A stretch of DNA of 64,000 bases from Streptomyces phaeofaciens (GTDB taxonomy: Bacteria; Actinomycetota; Actinomycetes; Streptomycetales; Streptomycetaceae): positions 62,001-126,000 of the forward strand of contig NZ_BMSA01000005.1 of NCBI RefSeq assembly GCF_014648915.1, in the 5' to 3' direction. The notes under the pieces are model-generated. The model was not told the origin of the DNA. It saw only the letters and a program-made list of their open reading frames with translations, and ran no database searches. The position numbers were made by a program, and so were the translations under genes. This document shows, piece by piece, positions 33,173 through 45,341 of this stretch; the stretch's first letter is position 1, and every line of letters begins with the position of its first letter.

Positions 33173-33625
33173 TCAGGTCGGCGAACCCGAGGAGAAGCGC
33201 CGCAGCAGCGGGGACAGGACCAGGACCGACTTCGTGCGTTCCACGAAGGGCTCCCCCGCGATCCGTTCCAGGACCCGCTCGAAGTGGCGCATGTCGGCGG
33301 CGAAGACCTGGGCGACCGCGTCCGCCTCGCCGGTGACCGTGGAGGCGGCCACGACCTCCTGGTAGCGCTCCAGGCCCCGCTGGATGGTCTCCGGGGAGGT
33401 GTTGCGCCGGCAGTAGATCTCGACGAACCCCTCGGTCTCCCAGCCGAGGGCCGCCGGGTCCACCCTTACGGTGAACCCGGTGATGGCTCCGGTCGCCCGC
33501 AGCCGGTCCACGCGCCGCTTCACGGCGGGCGCGGACAGGCCGATCAACTGCCCGATGTCCGCGTAGGAGCGGCGGGCGTCCTCGGCGAGGGCGTGCACGA
33601 TGCGTTCGTCGAGATCGTTCAGCAC
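33173..33625 (-). CDS. Lrp/AsnC-family transcriptional regulator
   Basis: A 150-residue regulator with an N-terminal helix-turn-helix (LDERIVHALAEDARRSYADI, LIGLSAPAVKRRVDRL) and a C-terminal RAM domain that binds amino acids and forms octamers (VEIYCRRNTSPETI, TVTGEADAVAQVFAAD). It follows the amino-acid permease by 10 nt and is almost certainly co-transcribed with it. The array of TTGCG half-sites before the permease gene is the likely binding site. A matching array before davA suggests it also controls that operon. Confidence 0.92.
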   Translation of the reverse strand: MLNDLDERIVHALAEDARRSYADIGQLIGLSAPAVKRRVDRLRATGAITGFTVRVDPAALGWETEGFVEIYCRRNTSPETIQRGLERYQEVVAASTVTGEADAVAQVFAADMRHFERVLERIAGEPFVERTKSVLVLSPLLRRFSSGSPT

Positions 33626-33635
33626 AGTGGGATGA

Positions 33636-35111
33636 TCACTTCTCGGATGGTGCGGGTGTGGCGAGTCGGGAGCGGCGATAGCCGTATACGAAGTAGAACA
33701 CGAGCCCGACCGCCATCCAGACTCCGAAGACCACCCAGGTGACGGCCGAGAGGCTGCCCATCATCCAGATGCAGAAGGCGAATCCCAGGGCGGGCAGGAC
33801 CGGCGAGAGCGGCACCCGGAAGGTACGGGGCATCTCGGGACGGGACCGGCGCAGCACCACGACGGCCACGTTGACCAGCGCGAACGCGAAGAGCGTACCG
33901 ATGCTGGTGGCGTCGGCCAGCTGGCCCAGCGGGATCGCCGCGGCCAGCACACCGCAGAACAGGGACACGATCACCGTGTTGGCGCGCGGCGTGCCGGTCT
34001 TCGGGTGGACCCGGGAGAACACCTTGGGCACCAGGCCGTCCCGGGACATGGCGAACAGGATGCGGGTCTGGCCGTAGAGCACGGTCAGCACGACGCTGGC
34101 GATGGCGATGACGGCGCAGAAGGCCAGCAGGGTGCCCCAGAAGGACTGTCCGGTCACCTCGCGCATGATCTGGGCCAGCGCGGCCTCGGAGTCCCCGAAC
34201 CGCTGCCAGGGCTTCGCGCCGACGGCCACGGCGGCGACGAGGACGTACAGGGCCGTCACGATGATCAGCGACAGCATGATCGCGCGGGGCAGGTCGCGCC
34301 GCGCGTCCTTCGCCTCCTCACCGGCGGTGGAGGCCGCATCGAAGCCGATGTACGAGAAGAACAGGGTGGCCCCGGCGGCACTGACACCCGCCATGCCCAG
34401 CGGCATGAAGTGCTCGTAGTTGCCCGAGCGGAAGCCCTGGACGCCGATCGCGCAGAACAGCACCAGCGCGACGATCTTCACGACCACCATCACGGTGTTG
34501 GCGCGCGCCGACTCACGGGCGCCGCCGAGCAGGAAGGCCATGGCGAGCAGGACGACGATCAGCGCGGGGAGGTTGAAGACGCCCCCGTCCCCGGGCGGCG
34601 CCGACAGCGCGTCCGGGATGGTCACGCCGATCGTGCCGTCGAGCAGCTCGTTGAGGTACTCGCCCCAGCCGACGGCCACGGCCGCGACCGACACCCCGTA
34701 CTCCAGGACGAGACACCAGCCGCAGACCCAGGCGATCAGCTCGCCCATCGTCGCGTACGCGTAGGAGTACGAGGACCCGGCGACCGGGATGGTGCCCGCC
34801 AGCTCGGCGTAGGACAGGGCCGAGAAGAGCGCCGTGAGGCCGGCGATCACGAAGGAGAGGGTGACGGCGGGACCGGCCTTGGGGACGGCCTCGCCGAGGA
34901 CGACGAAGATGCCCGTGCCGAGCGTCGCGCCGATGCTGATCATGGTGAGCTGCCACAGCCCGAGGGAACGGCGCAGGGAACCTCCCTCGCCCTGGCCCCC
35001 CTCGGCGACCAGGCGCTCCACGGGCTTGCGCCGCATCAGCCGGGCGGCCGGCCCCGGGGACGGTGGGGCGGCCTGGGTGCGGTCCTGCGGGGGTGCGCCT
35101 TGGTCGAGCAC
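33636..35111 (-). CDS. APC-superfamily amino-acid permease
   Basis: The 491-residue protein has about 12 transmembrane helices. Helix 1 carries the substrate-binding signature SIGATLGTGIFVVLG, and later come SYSYAYATMGELIAWVCGW and FFSYIGFDAASTAGEEAKD, typical of the cationic-amino-acid-transporter branch. It probably imports an amino acid with protons; basic residues such as lysine are plausible from family and context, not proven. GTG 35111 has AAGGAG 8 nt upstream. It is the first gene of a two-gene operon with the Lrp-type regulator. Confidence 0.88.
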   Translation of the reverse strand: MLDQGAPPQDRTQAAPPSPGPAARLMRRKPVERLVAEGGQGEGGSLRRSLGLWQLTMISIGATLGTGIFVVLGEAVPKAGPAVTLSFVIAGLTALFSALSYAELAGTIPVAGSSYSYAYATMGELIAWVCGWCLVLEYGVSVAAVAVGWGEYLNELLDGTIGVTIPDALSAPPGDGGVFNLPALIVVLLAMAFLLGGARESARANTVMVVVKIVALVLFCAIGVQGFRSGNYEHFMPLGMAGVSAAGATLFFSYIGFDAASTAGEEAKDARRDLPRAIMLSLIIVTALYVLVAAVAVGAKPWQRFGDSEAALAQIMREVTGQSFWGTLLAFCAVIAIASVVLTVLYGQTRILFAMSRDGLVPKVFSRVHPKTGTPRANTVIVSLFCGVLAAAIPLGQLADATSIGTLFAFALVNVAVVVLRRSRPEMPRTFRVPLSPVLPALGFAFCIWMMGSLSAVTWVVFGVWMAVGLVFYFVYGYRRSRLATPAPSEK

Positions 35112-35258
35112 GCGCTGACTCCTTCGTCGCTGCCTCTCGGCGCGAGGGGGACCGGCAAACGCACCTGCGTGAACAGGAGGCCACCGAGCGGGGTCCCCGC
35201 CACGCCGCGTACAGCGCACGACCCTATGAGCCAGGGCATCACGGTCGTAATGCAGCAA

Positions 35259-35338
35259 CCTTGCGCGTATCCGCAAGATCGTTGCGTTCCTCGCGGACGG
35301 GCGGGTGTTCGTTGCGCGAGGGCTGCCGAGTGTTGCGC
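35259..35338. promoter_or_regulatory. array of four phased CGTTGCG half-sites upstream of the permease
   Basis: TTGCG occurs at 35261, 35282, 35312 and 35333, with steps of 21, 30 and 21 bp (about two, three and two helical turns). The first is also part of a perfect inverted repeat CTTGCG (35260-35265) / CGCAAG (35272-35277). The array lies 149-226 bp upstream of the permease start. By chance one such 5-mer is expected per kilobase or so at this base composition. Lrp/AsnC proteins bind such phased arrays as octamers. Confidence 0.65.
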
Positions 35339-35377
35339 GAGCCCTCTGAACAGGCATGTTCGATCACCCGAACGCCG

Positions 35378-35419
35378 ACGGCCCCCGCCGTCTCCTCTCG
35401 GGGAGACGACGGGGGCCGT
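35378..35419. terminator. strong hairpin terminator after guaB1
   Basis: A near-perfect GC-rich stem pairs ACGGCCCCCG-type arms (35378-35395 with 35400-35419, loop TCTC) and lies 18 bp beyond the guaB1 stop on the minus strand. The remaining 326-bp region between this gene and the permease otherwise holds only the half-site array. Confidence 0.8.
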
Positions 35420-35437
35420 ACACGGGGGCGAGCCGGA

Positions 35438-38504
<3,067 letters not shown>

Positions 38505-38678
38505 GGCGATCTCCTCACTGCTGTTCACACTCTGGATACGCCGTTCATCCTTGCAGATCCGGCGGTCTTGATCAGCCCTGATGGGAGCCGTTCACGTTCC
38601 TGTGGCCCAGTGGCCGCATGGGTTGCGTATTCAGCTGGCTGTCCCTTCGGTGGTCCGCCGCTCCGGCGGGCTGTCTCT

Positions 38679-39365
38679 TCAGTGGGCGCAGGCCCAGCTC
38701 GCCCGGGCGGTCGTCGCCTCCGCCTGCGCGCGCAGCGCGCGGACCGCCTCGGCCGGGTCCTCGGCGCCGTACACCGCCGAACCGGCGACGAAGACGTCCG
38801 CGCCCGCGTCGGCGCACCGCTCGATCGTCGAGGCCGAGACGCCGCCGTCCACCTGGAGCCACAGCTGGAGGCCGTGCTTGCTGATCAACTCGCGGGTGCG
38901 GCGGATCTTCGGGAGCATGATGTCGAGGAACGCCTGGCCCCCGAAGCCCGGCTCGACCGTCATGATCAGCAGCATGTCGAGTTCGGGCAGCAGGTCCTCG
39001 TACGGCTCGATGGGCGTCGCGGGATTGAGCGCCATGGAGGCACGGGCGCCCTTGGCCCGGATCTCGCGGGCGAGCCGGACCGGCGCGGCGGCCGCCTCGA
39101 CGTGGAAGGTGACGGACGAGGCACCCGCTTCGACGTACTGCGGGGCCCAGCGATCGGGGGCCTCGATCATCAGATGGCAGTCCAGCGGGGTATCCGTCGC
39201 ACGGGCCAGGGACTCTACGACCGGCACACCGAGGGTGAGGTTCGGGACGAAATGGTTGTCCATGACGTCGACGTGGAGCCAGTCGGCTCCCTCGACCGCC
39301 TTTGCCTCGTCCGCGAGACGGGCGAAGTCGGCGGACAGGATGCTGGGGTTGATCTGCGCGGCCAT
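38679..39365 (-). CDS. rpe: ribulose-phosphate 3-epimerase
   Basis: Rpe interconverts ribulose 5-phosphate and xylulose 5-phosphate in the pentose phosphate pathway. The 228-residue TIM barrel has [13 protein letters not shown], the metal/catalytic segments [14 protein letters not shown] and [23 protein letters not shown], and the phosphate-binding DGGVSASTI plus [10 protein letters not shown]. Length and motifs are standard. ATG 39365 is the only start consistent with the family N-terminus; longer upstream frames are shadows. Confidence 0.96.
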   Translation of the reverse strand: MAAQINPSILSADFARLADEAKAVEGADWLHVDVMDNHFVPNLTLGVPVVESLARATDTPLDCHLMIEAPDRWAPQYVEAGASSVTFHVEAAAAPVRLAREIRAKGARASMALNPATPIEPYEDLLPELDMLLIMTVEPGFGGQAFLDIMLPKIRRTRELISKHGLQLWLQVDGGVSASTIERCADAGADVFVAGSAVYGAEDPAEAVRALRAQAEATTARASWACAH

Positions 39366-39502
39366 GACCCAAGCCTGCCATGCCCTCCGGGGGTTGGCGG
39401 CATCGGTCCGCAATGGGTACGGTCGTTTGTCCGGCGCGGGCCCGTCGTGGCAGGTCGCGCAGTTCCCCGCGCCGCTCGCCCGGCGCGGATCCGGGGGTGG
39501 GC

Positions 39503-41641
39503 ATGACCGGGAATCGCGGTATCGCGCATCTCGTCTGCGGACGGCGCGCCAAATGGCTGGTTCTGGGATTGTGGCTGGTACTGCTGTTCCTGACGGCACC
39601 GTTCGCCCAGAAGCTCACCGACGCCCAGGACAACGACGCGGCCTCCTGGCTGCCGGGCTCCGCCGAGTCCACCCAGGTGCTGGAGATCTCGAAGGACTTC
39701 CGCCCGGAGCAGATCCCCGCGGTCGTCGTGTACGCCCGCGACAGCGGACTGACGGCACAGGACCGGGCGGCGATCACCGCGGACGCGGCACAGCTCAGGC
39801 AGCTCACCGACCACGGCATCCGGGGCGCAGAGACCCGCGGGCCGGTCTACGACCGGCAGGTGGACCCGCGCGCCGCCCAGATCTACGTCCCGATCACCAT
39901 GGACGAGAAGGGCTGGGAGCGGATCGCCCCGGCGGTCGACTCGATCCGTGACGTCGTCGGCAGGGGCGGCGACGGACTGGCCGTGCACATCACCGGACCC
40001 GGCGGCACCTCGGCGGACTTCTCCGAGGCCTTCGAGGGCATCGACTCGACCCTGCTGCTGTCGGCGATGACCGTCGTCGTCGTCATGCTCCTGATCACCT
40101 ATCGCAGCCCGACGCTGCTCGTGGTCCCGCTCCTGTCGGTGATCGCCGCCCTGTTCACCGCGCAGTCCCTGATCTACTTCCTGGCGCAGCACGCGGGCCT
40201 GACGGTGAACGGGCAGAGCGCCGGCATTCTCACGGTGCTGGTGTTCGGCGCGGGGACCGACTACGCGCTGCTGCTGGTCGCGCGCTACCGGGAGGAGCTG
40301 CGCCGGCACGAGGACCGGCACGAGGCGATGGCCCGCGCCCTGCACCGGGCGGGCCCGGCGGTGCTGGCCTCCGGCGCCACCGTCGTCCTGAGCATGCTGA
40401 TGCTGCTGGCCGCCGAGATGAACTCCACCCGGGGCCTCGGCCCGGTCGCGGCGATCGGCGTGGCGGTCGCCCTGCTGGCGATGATGACGCTGTTCCCCGC
40501 CCTGCTGGTGATCTGCGGCCGCTGGATCTTCTGGCCGGTGATCCCGCACCTCGGCGCGCCCGACCCGACCGAACGCGGCATCTGGGCCCGCACGGGCCGC
40601 GGTATCGCCCAGCGCCCGCGCATGATCTGGGTCGTGACGTCGCTCGTCCTCGCGCTGTGCTCCCTCGGCCTGATCCAGCTGCGCGCGGCGGGCATCAGCA
40701 ACGCGGACGCCTTCACCGGAAAACCCGACTCCATCACGGGCCAGGAGGTGTCCGAGGAGTACTTCCCGGCGGGCAGCGGCGATCCGCTCGTCATCGTCTC
40801 CAACCAGGCCCAGGCACGTCAGGTGGGCCAGGCCGTCGCGGACACGGAGGGCGTCGTGCCGACGTCCCTCGGCCTCCCGGCGGGCGCGAAACCGGTGTAC
40901 GAGGGCCAGGTGCTGTTCGAGGCCACCATGACCGCCCCTTCGGACAGCGAGGCCGCGAAACAGACCGTCGAACGGGTCCGGGACGCCGTGCACGCGGTGC
41001 CCGACGCCGACGCCCAGGTGGGCGGCGGCACGGCGGCCCTGCTGGACATGGACAAGGCGACCACGCACGACAACCTGGTGATCATCCCGCTGGTGCTGGC
41101 CGTGGTCCTGCTGATCCTCTGCGGCCTGCTGCGCTCCCTGATCGCCCCGCTGCTGCTGGTCGGAACGGTGATCCTGTCCTTCGCGGCGGCGCTCGGCATC
41201 AGCGCGCTGGCCTTCCGTCACCTCTTCGACTACGCCGGCGAGTCGACGGACTTCCCGCTCTTCGTGTTCGTCTTCCTCGTCGCGCTGGGCATCGACTACA
41301 ACATCTTCCTGACGACCCGCATCCGCGAGGAGGCGGCCCACCAGGGCACCCGCCGGGGCGTGGTGACCGGGCTGGCGGCCACCGGCGCGGTCATCACCTC
41401 CGCCGGCCTGGTCCTGGCCGGCACCTTCGCCGCCCTCGGCACCCTCCCCATGGTCGCCTTCGCCGAGATCGGCTTCGCGGTCGCCCTGGGCGTCCTCCTG
41501 GACACCTTCGTCGTCCGCTCCATCCTGGTCACGTCCCTCTTCCTGGACGTCGGCCCGAAGGTGTGGTGGCCGCACCGGCTGGCCCGGGAGGACGACGTGG
41601 GCGCCCCGGCGGAGCCGGAGGTCACCCGGTCCGGCGGATGA
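39503..41641 (+). CDS. MMPL-family (RND-like) membrane transporter
   Basis: The 712-residue protein has two repeats of one helix, a large extracytoplasmic domain and five helices, the MMPL layout. TM1 is [18 protein letters not shown]. The paired conserved segments are [18 protein letters not shown] (in the first half) and [18 protein letters not shown] (second half), which supply the Asp-Tyr proton-relay residues. Related proteins export lipids or small hydrophobic compounds. It is divergent from rpe (137 bp). Its last 20 bp overlap the convergent rsmB end. Confidence 0.9.
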   Translation: MTGNRGIAHLVCGRRAKWLVLGLWLVLLFLTAPFAQKLTDAQDNDAASWLPGSAESTQVLEISKDFRPEQIPAVVVYARDSGLTAQDRAAITADAAQLRQLTDHGIRGAETRGPVYDRQVDPRAAQIYVPITMDEKGWERIAPAVDSIRDVVGRGGDGLAVHITGPGGTSADFSEAFEGIDSTLLLSAMTVVVVMLLITYRSPTLLVVPLLSVIAALFTAQSLIYFLAQHAGLTVNGQSAGILTVLVFGAGTDYALLLVARYREELRRHEDRHEAMARALHRAGPAVLASGATVVLSMLMLLAAEMNSTRGLGPVAAIGVAVALLAMMTLFPALLVICGRWIFWPVIPHLGAPDPTERGIWARTGRGIAQRPRMIWVVTSLVLALCSLGLIQLRAAGISNADAFTGKPDSITGQEVSEEYFPAGSGDPLVIVSNQAQARQVGQAVADTEGVVPTSLGLPAGAKPVYEGQVLFEATMTAPSDSEAAKQTVERVRDAVHAVPDADAQVGGGTAALLDMDKATTHDNLVIIPLVLAVVLLILCGLLRSLIAPLLLVGTVILSFAAALGISALAFRHLFDYAGESTDFPLFVFVFLVALGIDYNIFLTTRIREEAAHQGTRRGVVTGLAATGAVITSAGLVLAGTFAALGTLPMVAFAEIGFAVALGVLLDTFVVRSILVTSLFLDVGPKVWWPHRLAREDDVGAPAEPEVTRSGG

Positions 41642-43049
41642 GCGCCAGATACATGGCGTCGGTCCCGTGCACATGCGGCCACAACTGCACGTCGGGGCCG
41701 TCGCCCAGGGCCGGTACACCCGGCAGCAGGGGGCGGGCGTCGATCAGGTCGGCCTCGGGGTAGTGCTTGAGGACGTCGGAGACGACGGCCCGGGTCTCGG
41801 CGAGGTGCGGTGAGCAGGTGGCGTACCCGACGACACCGCCGACCCGGACGGACTCCAGCGCGGTCCGCAGCAGGTCGCGTTGCAGGGGCGCGAAGCCGTC
41901 GAGGTCCTCCGGACGGCGGCGCCAGCGTGCCTCGGGGCGGCGGCGCAGGGCGCCCAGGCCGGTGCACGGCACGTCCATCAGCACCCGGTCGAAGGTGCCG
42001 GGACGCCACGGCGGCCGGGTCCCGTCGGCGGCGATCACCTGAGAGGGGCCGGGGTTCCCGGCGAGCGCCTTCGCCACCAGTCCGGCCCGGTGGGGCTGCT
42101 TCTCGGAGGCGAGGAGCAGGGCCCCGCGCTCGGCCGCGAGGGCGGCGAGCAGCGCGGCCTTGCCGCCGGGTCCGGCGCAGCCGTCGAGCCACTTCTCGTC
42201 CGGTCCGTCGAGCGGCGCGGCCGCGAGGGCCAGCGCCACGAGCTGGCTCCCCTCGTCCTGCACGCCCGCCCGGCCCTCCCGAACGGCGTCGATGGCGCCG
42301 GGCTCACCGCCCTCGGCGAGCCGCACGGCGTAGGGCGACCAGCGTCCCGGGACCGCGGCCTCCTCGTCGAGCAGCTCCTCGGTGGTGGCCCGTCCGGGCC
42401 GGGCGACCAGGGTCACCTCGGGCCGTTCGTTGTCGGCCTCCAGCAGCTCCTCGATACCGGCCCGCCCGCCGCCGAGGGAGTCCCACAGCGCGGAGACGAT
42501 CCAGCGCGGATGCGAGTGCACGACGGCGAGATGGTCCTCGGGGTCGTCGTCGTAGGGCGGCGCGACCTGCGCGATCCAGGCGTCCAGATCCTGCTGGGCG
42601 ACCTTGCGCAGCACGGCGTTGACGAACTTGGCCCGGCCGTCCCCGAGCACGACCCGCGCCAGCTCGACGGAGGCGGACACCGCCGCGTGCGTCGGGATCC
42701 GCGTCCCGAGCAGCTGGTGCACGCCGAGGCTCAGCACGTCCAGGACGGGCGGATCGACCTCCCGCAGCGGCCGGTCCACACAGGCCGCGATCACGGCGTC
42801 GTACGTGCCCTGCCGGCGCAGCGTCCCGTAGACCAGCTCGGTGGCCAGCGCCGCGTCCCGCCCGTCGAACTTCTCCGGCCCCTCCTTCTCCCGCGCCTTG
42901 CGCAGCAGCGGCGGCAGCACCAGGTTCGCGTACGCGTCCCGCTCGTCCACGGCCCGCAGCGCCTCGAAGGCGAGGATGCGGACGGGATCCTTCTGCGGCC
43001 GCCGGTACGGCTTGCCGGGCTGACGAGGACGGCGGGACGGGTCGCTCAC
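41622..43049 (-). CDS. rsmB: 16S rRNA (cytosine-967-C5) methyltransferase, RsmB/NOP type
   Basis: The 475-residue protein has an N-terminal NusB-like RNA-binding domain (about 22-160, ILAFEALRAVDERDAYAN) and a C-terminal NOL1/NOP2 SAM-methyltransferase domain: DGCAGPGGKAALLAAL for SAM, then the two cysteines of m5C enzymes in MDVPCTGLGALRRRPEARW and GYATCSPHLAE. It methylates 16S rRNA. GTG 43049 is the start. It is downstream of fmt in a classical fmt-rsmB order, but a 273-bp MITE-like insert now separates them. Confidence 0.93.
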   Translation of the reverse strand: MSDPSRRPRQPGKPYRRPQKDPVRILAFEALRAVDERDAYANLVLPPLLRKAREKEGPEKFDGRDAALATELVYGTLRRQGTYDAVIAACVDRPLREVDPPVLDVLSLGVHQLLGTRIPTHAAVSASVELARVVLGDGRAKFVNAVLRKVAQQDLDAWIAQVAPPYDDDPEDHLAVVHSHPRWIVSALWDSLGGGRAGIEELLEADNERPEVTLVARPGRATTEELLDEEAAVPGRWSPYAVRLAEGGEPGAIDAVREGRAGVQDEGSQLVALALAAAPLDGPDEKWLDGCAGPGGKAALLAALAAERGALLLASEKQPHRAGLVAKALAGNPGPSQVIAADGTRPPWRPGTFDRVLMDVPCTGLGALRRRPEARWRRRPEDLDGFAPLQRDLLRTALESVRVGGVVGYATCSPHLAETRAVVSDVLKHYPEADLIDARPLLPGVPALGDGPDVQLWPHVHGTDAMYLALIRRTG

Positions 43050-43145
43050 GAAAAAGGTGCTCCGCTTCTGGAATGGGGGTGCGTCTCCCAGCGTACGTCG
43101 GGGGCGGGACCGGGACCGTACCGGCCCGAGCGCCCGCCCGGCCCG

Positions 43146-43418
43146 CTAGGGCCTTTCTTTCGGATCAGGCCGGCTCCGGTCCACGGGAGTTGTCGGCGCG
43201 GCCGAGCGGGGTCGTGGGGGCCCCTCCCGCTCGAGCGAAGCCGAGAGTGGGGGAGCGTGCAGCTGCAAGGCGGAGGAGGGCGGCAACGCGGTGGGGGCAC
43301 CCCCGGCCGGAGGCTGGGGGACGTTGACAACCGACGACAACGCCGCTGGGGGTCCCCCCTCCGGGGGAGTGCGTGCCAGACCCCGCGCCCCCGGCAAGAT
43401 CCGAAAGAGAGGCCCTAG
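43146..43418. mobile_element. MITE-like element with 21-bp inverted ends
   Basis: The ends read CTAGGGCCTTTCTTTCGGATC (one base variation apart, 43146-43166) and its inverted counterpart (43398-43418), giving 20 of 21 matches including CTAG at both outer edges. CTAG is its own complement, so it may be a duplicated target. The interior carries no coding frame of note but has two internal stem-loops made of motifs (CTCGAGCGAAGCCGAGAG and CACCCCCGGCCGGAGGC) that I recognise as dispersed in Streptomyces genomes. This indicates a non-autonomous element mobilised by a transposase encoded elsewhere. The right end supplies the TAG stop of fmt. Confidence 0.8.
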
Positions 43419-44347
43419 TCCCCCAGCCGCTCGCCGTCGCCGATGCGCACCCCGCGGGCCCAGTCGGCCGCCCGCATCGGCTTCTTGCCCTGCGCCTGCA
43501 CCCACAGCAGCTCGACGGCGTACGACCCGGTGCCGACGTGGACGCTGTTCTTGCCGACCGCGGGCACACCGGGGGCGAGGTCGTCGCGCCCCGGTACGGG
43601 CTGGACGTGGATGAGCTTGAGGCGCTCGCCCCGGAAGGTCGTCCAGGCGCCGGGCGCGGGCGTGCAACCACGCACGACGCGGTCGATACGCAGTGCCGGG
43701 GTGGCCCAGTCGAGGTGCGCGTCCTCGGTGGTGATCTTCGGCGCGAGGGTGATGCCGTCGTTCGGCTGCGGTACGGCCTTCAGGGCGCCGTCCTCGATCC
43801 CGTCCATGGTCGCGGCGAGCAGCCCGGCGCCCGCGAAGGCCAGCCGGGTCAGCAGGTCCCCGCTGGTGTCGGTGGGGCGGATCTCCTCGGTGACGGTGCC
43901 GTAGAGCGGGCCGGAGTCGAGACCCTCCTCGATCAGGAAGGTGGAGGCGCCCGTGATCTCGTCGCCCGCCATGATCGAGTGCTGCACGGGCGCGGCGCCG
44001 CGCCAGGCGGGCAGCAGCGAGAAGTGCAGGTTGACCCAGCCGCGGGCCGGGATGTCGAGCGCGGCCTTGGGCAGCAGCGCCCCGTAGGCGACGACGGGGC
44101 AGCAGTCCGGTGCGATCTCCCTCAGCCGCTCCAGGAACTCCGGGTCCCGGGGCCGCACGGGCTTCAGCACCTCGATGCCGGCCGCCTCGGCCCGCTGGGC
44201 CACGGGCGACGCGACCATCCGCCGTCCTCGTCCGGCATGCGCGTCGGGCCGCGTGACGACGGCGGCCACCTCGTGCCGCCCGGAGGCGATCAGAGCGTCC
44301 AGAGCGGGAACGGCGACCTCGGGGGTACCGGCGAAGACGAGCTTCAT
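43415..44347 (-). CDS. fmt: methionyl-tRNA formyltransferase
   Basis: Fmt formylates initiator Met-tRNA using 10-formyl-THF. The 310-residue protein starts [18 protein letters not shown] and has the formyl-THF-binding and catalytic segment [17 protein letters not shown] (catalytic Asn/His), then GITGAS-like [19 protein letters not shown] and a C-terminal OB-like tRNA-binding region. Its stop TAG (43415-43417) lies within the terminal CTAG of the MITE-like element, so the last codons border the insertion. ATG 44347 agrees with the family start; the upstream frame is a shadow. Confidence 0.95.
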   Translation of the reverse strand: MKLVFAGTPEVAVPALDALIASGRHEVAAVVTRPDAHAGRGRRMVASPVAQRAEAAGIEVLKPVRPRDPEFLERLREIAPDCCPVVAYGALLPKAALDIPARGWVNLHFSLLPAWRGAAPVQHSIMAGDEITGASTFLIEEGLDSGPLYGTVTEEIRPTDTSGDLLTRLAFAGAGLLAATMDGIEDGALKAVPQPNDGITLAPKITTEDAHLDWATPALRIDRVVRGCTPAPGAWTTFRGERLKLIHVQPVPGRDDLAPGVPAVGKNSVHVGTGSYAVELLWVQAQGKKPMRAADWARGVRIGDGERLGD

Positions 44348-44482
44348 GAAGGGACACGGGCCTCTCGGACGGAACGGACGACGGGCAACGCACAATTTTA
44401 TGACGACGGACCGGACGGCCGCCGACGGCGGTGACCACGGTGTCGGCGAAGCCGGGGACCGAGCCGCGCACACCCGGCGCGA

Positions 44483-44512
44483 GGGGGCGTACGCATATGC
44501 CCATACGCCCCC
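44483..44512. promoter_or_regulatory. inverted repeat between divergent fmt and HTH gene
   Basis: GGGGGCGTA (44483-44491) and TACGCCCCC (44504-44512) are perfect 9-bp arms around an AT-containing 12-base centre. Located in the 249-bp divergent gap, it could be an operator or a leader hairpin. I see no decisive promoter hexamers. Confidence 0.4.
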
Positions 44513-44521
44513 ACACCGTGA

Positions 44522-45130
<609 letters not shown>

Positions 45131-45139
45131 CCCACCTTT

Positions 45140-45171
45140 CCCCCTTGCCCCCTTGCCCCCTTGCCCCCTTC
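45140..45171. repeat. 8-bp tandem repeat CCCCCTTG
   Basis: Three perfect copies of CCCCCTTG (45140-45163) and a fourth ending in C (45164-45171) lie just after the stop of the HTH gene, in the convergent gap before priA. It is unrelated in sequence to the 8-bp repeat at 1.9 kb. Confidence 0.9.
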
Positions 45172-45293
45172 CCCCCTTCTGCCCTCTCGGCCCCCTCCCG
45201 AGAGGGCAGCCGCGTTCCCGGCCACCGACCGGACCGCCTCACCTCATCCGATCCGGCCCGTCCGATGCCCGTGATCCGATGCCTGATCCGGTA

Positions 45294-45341
45294 CCCGGCT
45301 CATCAGACGCCCGGCTCATCCGATGTCCGGCTCATCCGATG
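45294..45341. repeat. 16-bp direct repeats reaching into the priA stop
   Basis: Three 16-bp units (45294-45309, 45310-45325, 45326-45341) share the core CCGGCTCATC with CGATG endings in the last two. The third unit contains the priA stop codon (45332-45334), so the array looks like a duplication of the 3' end of priA. Confidence 0.85.
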
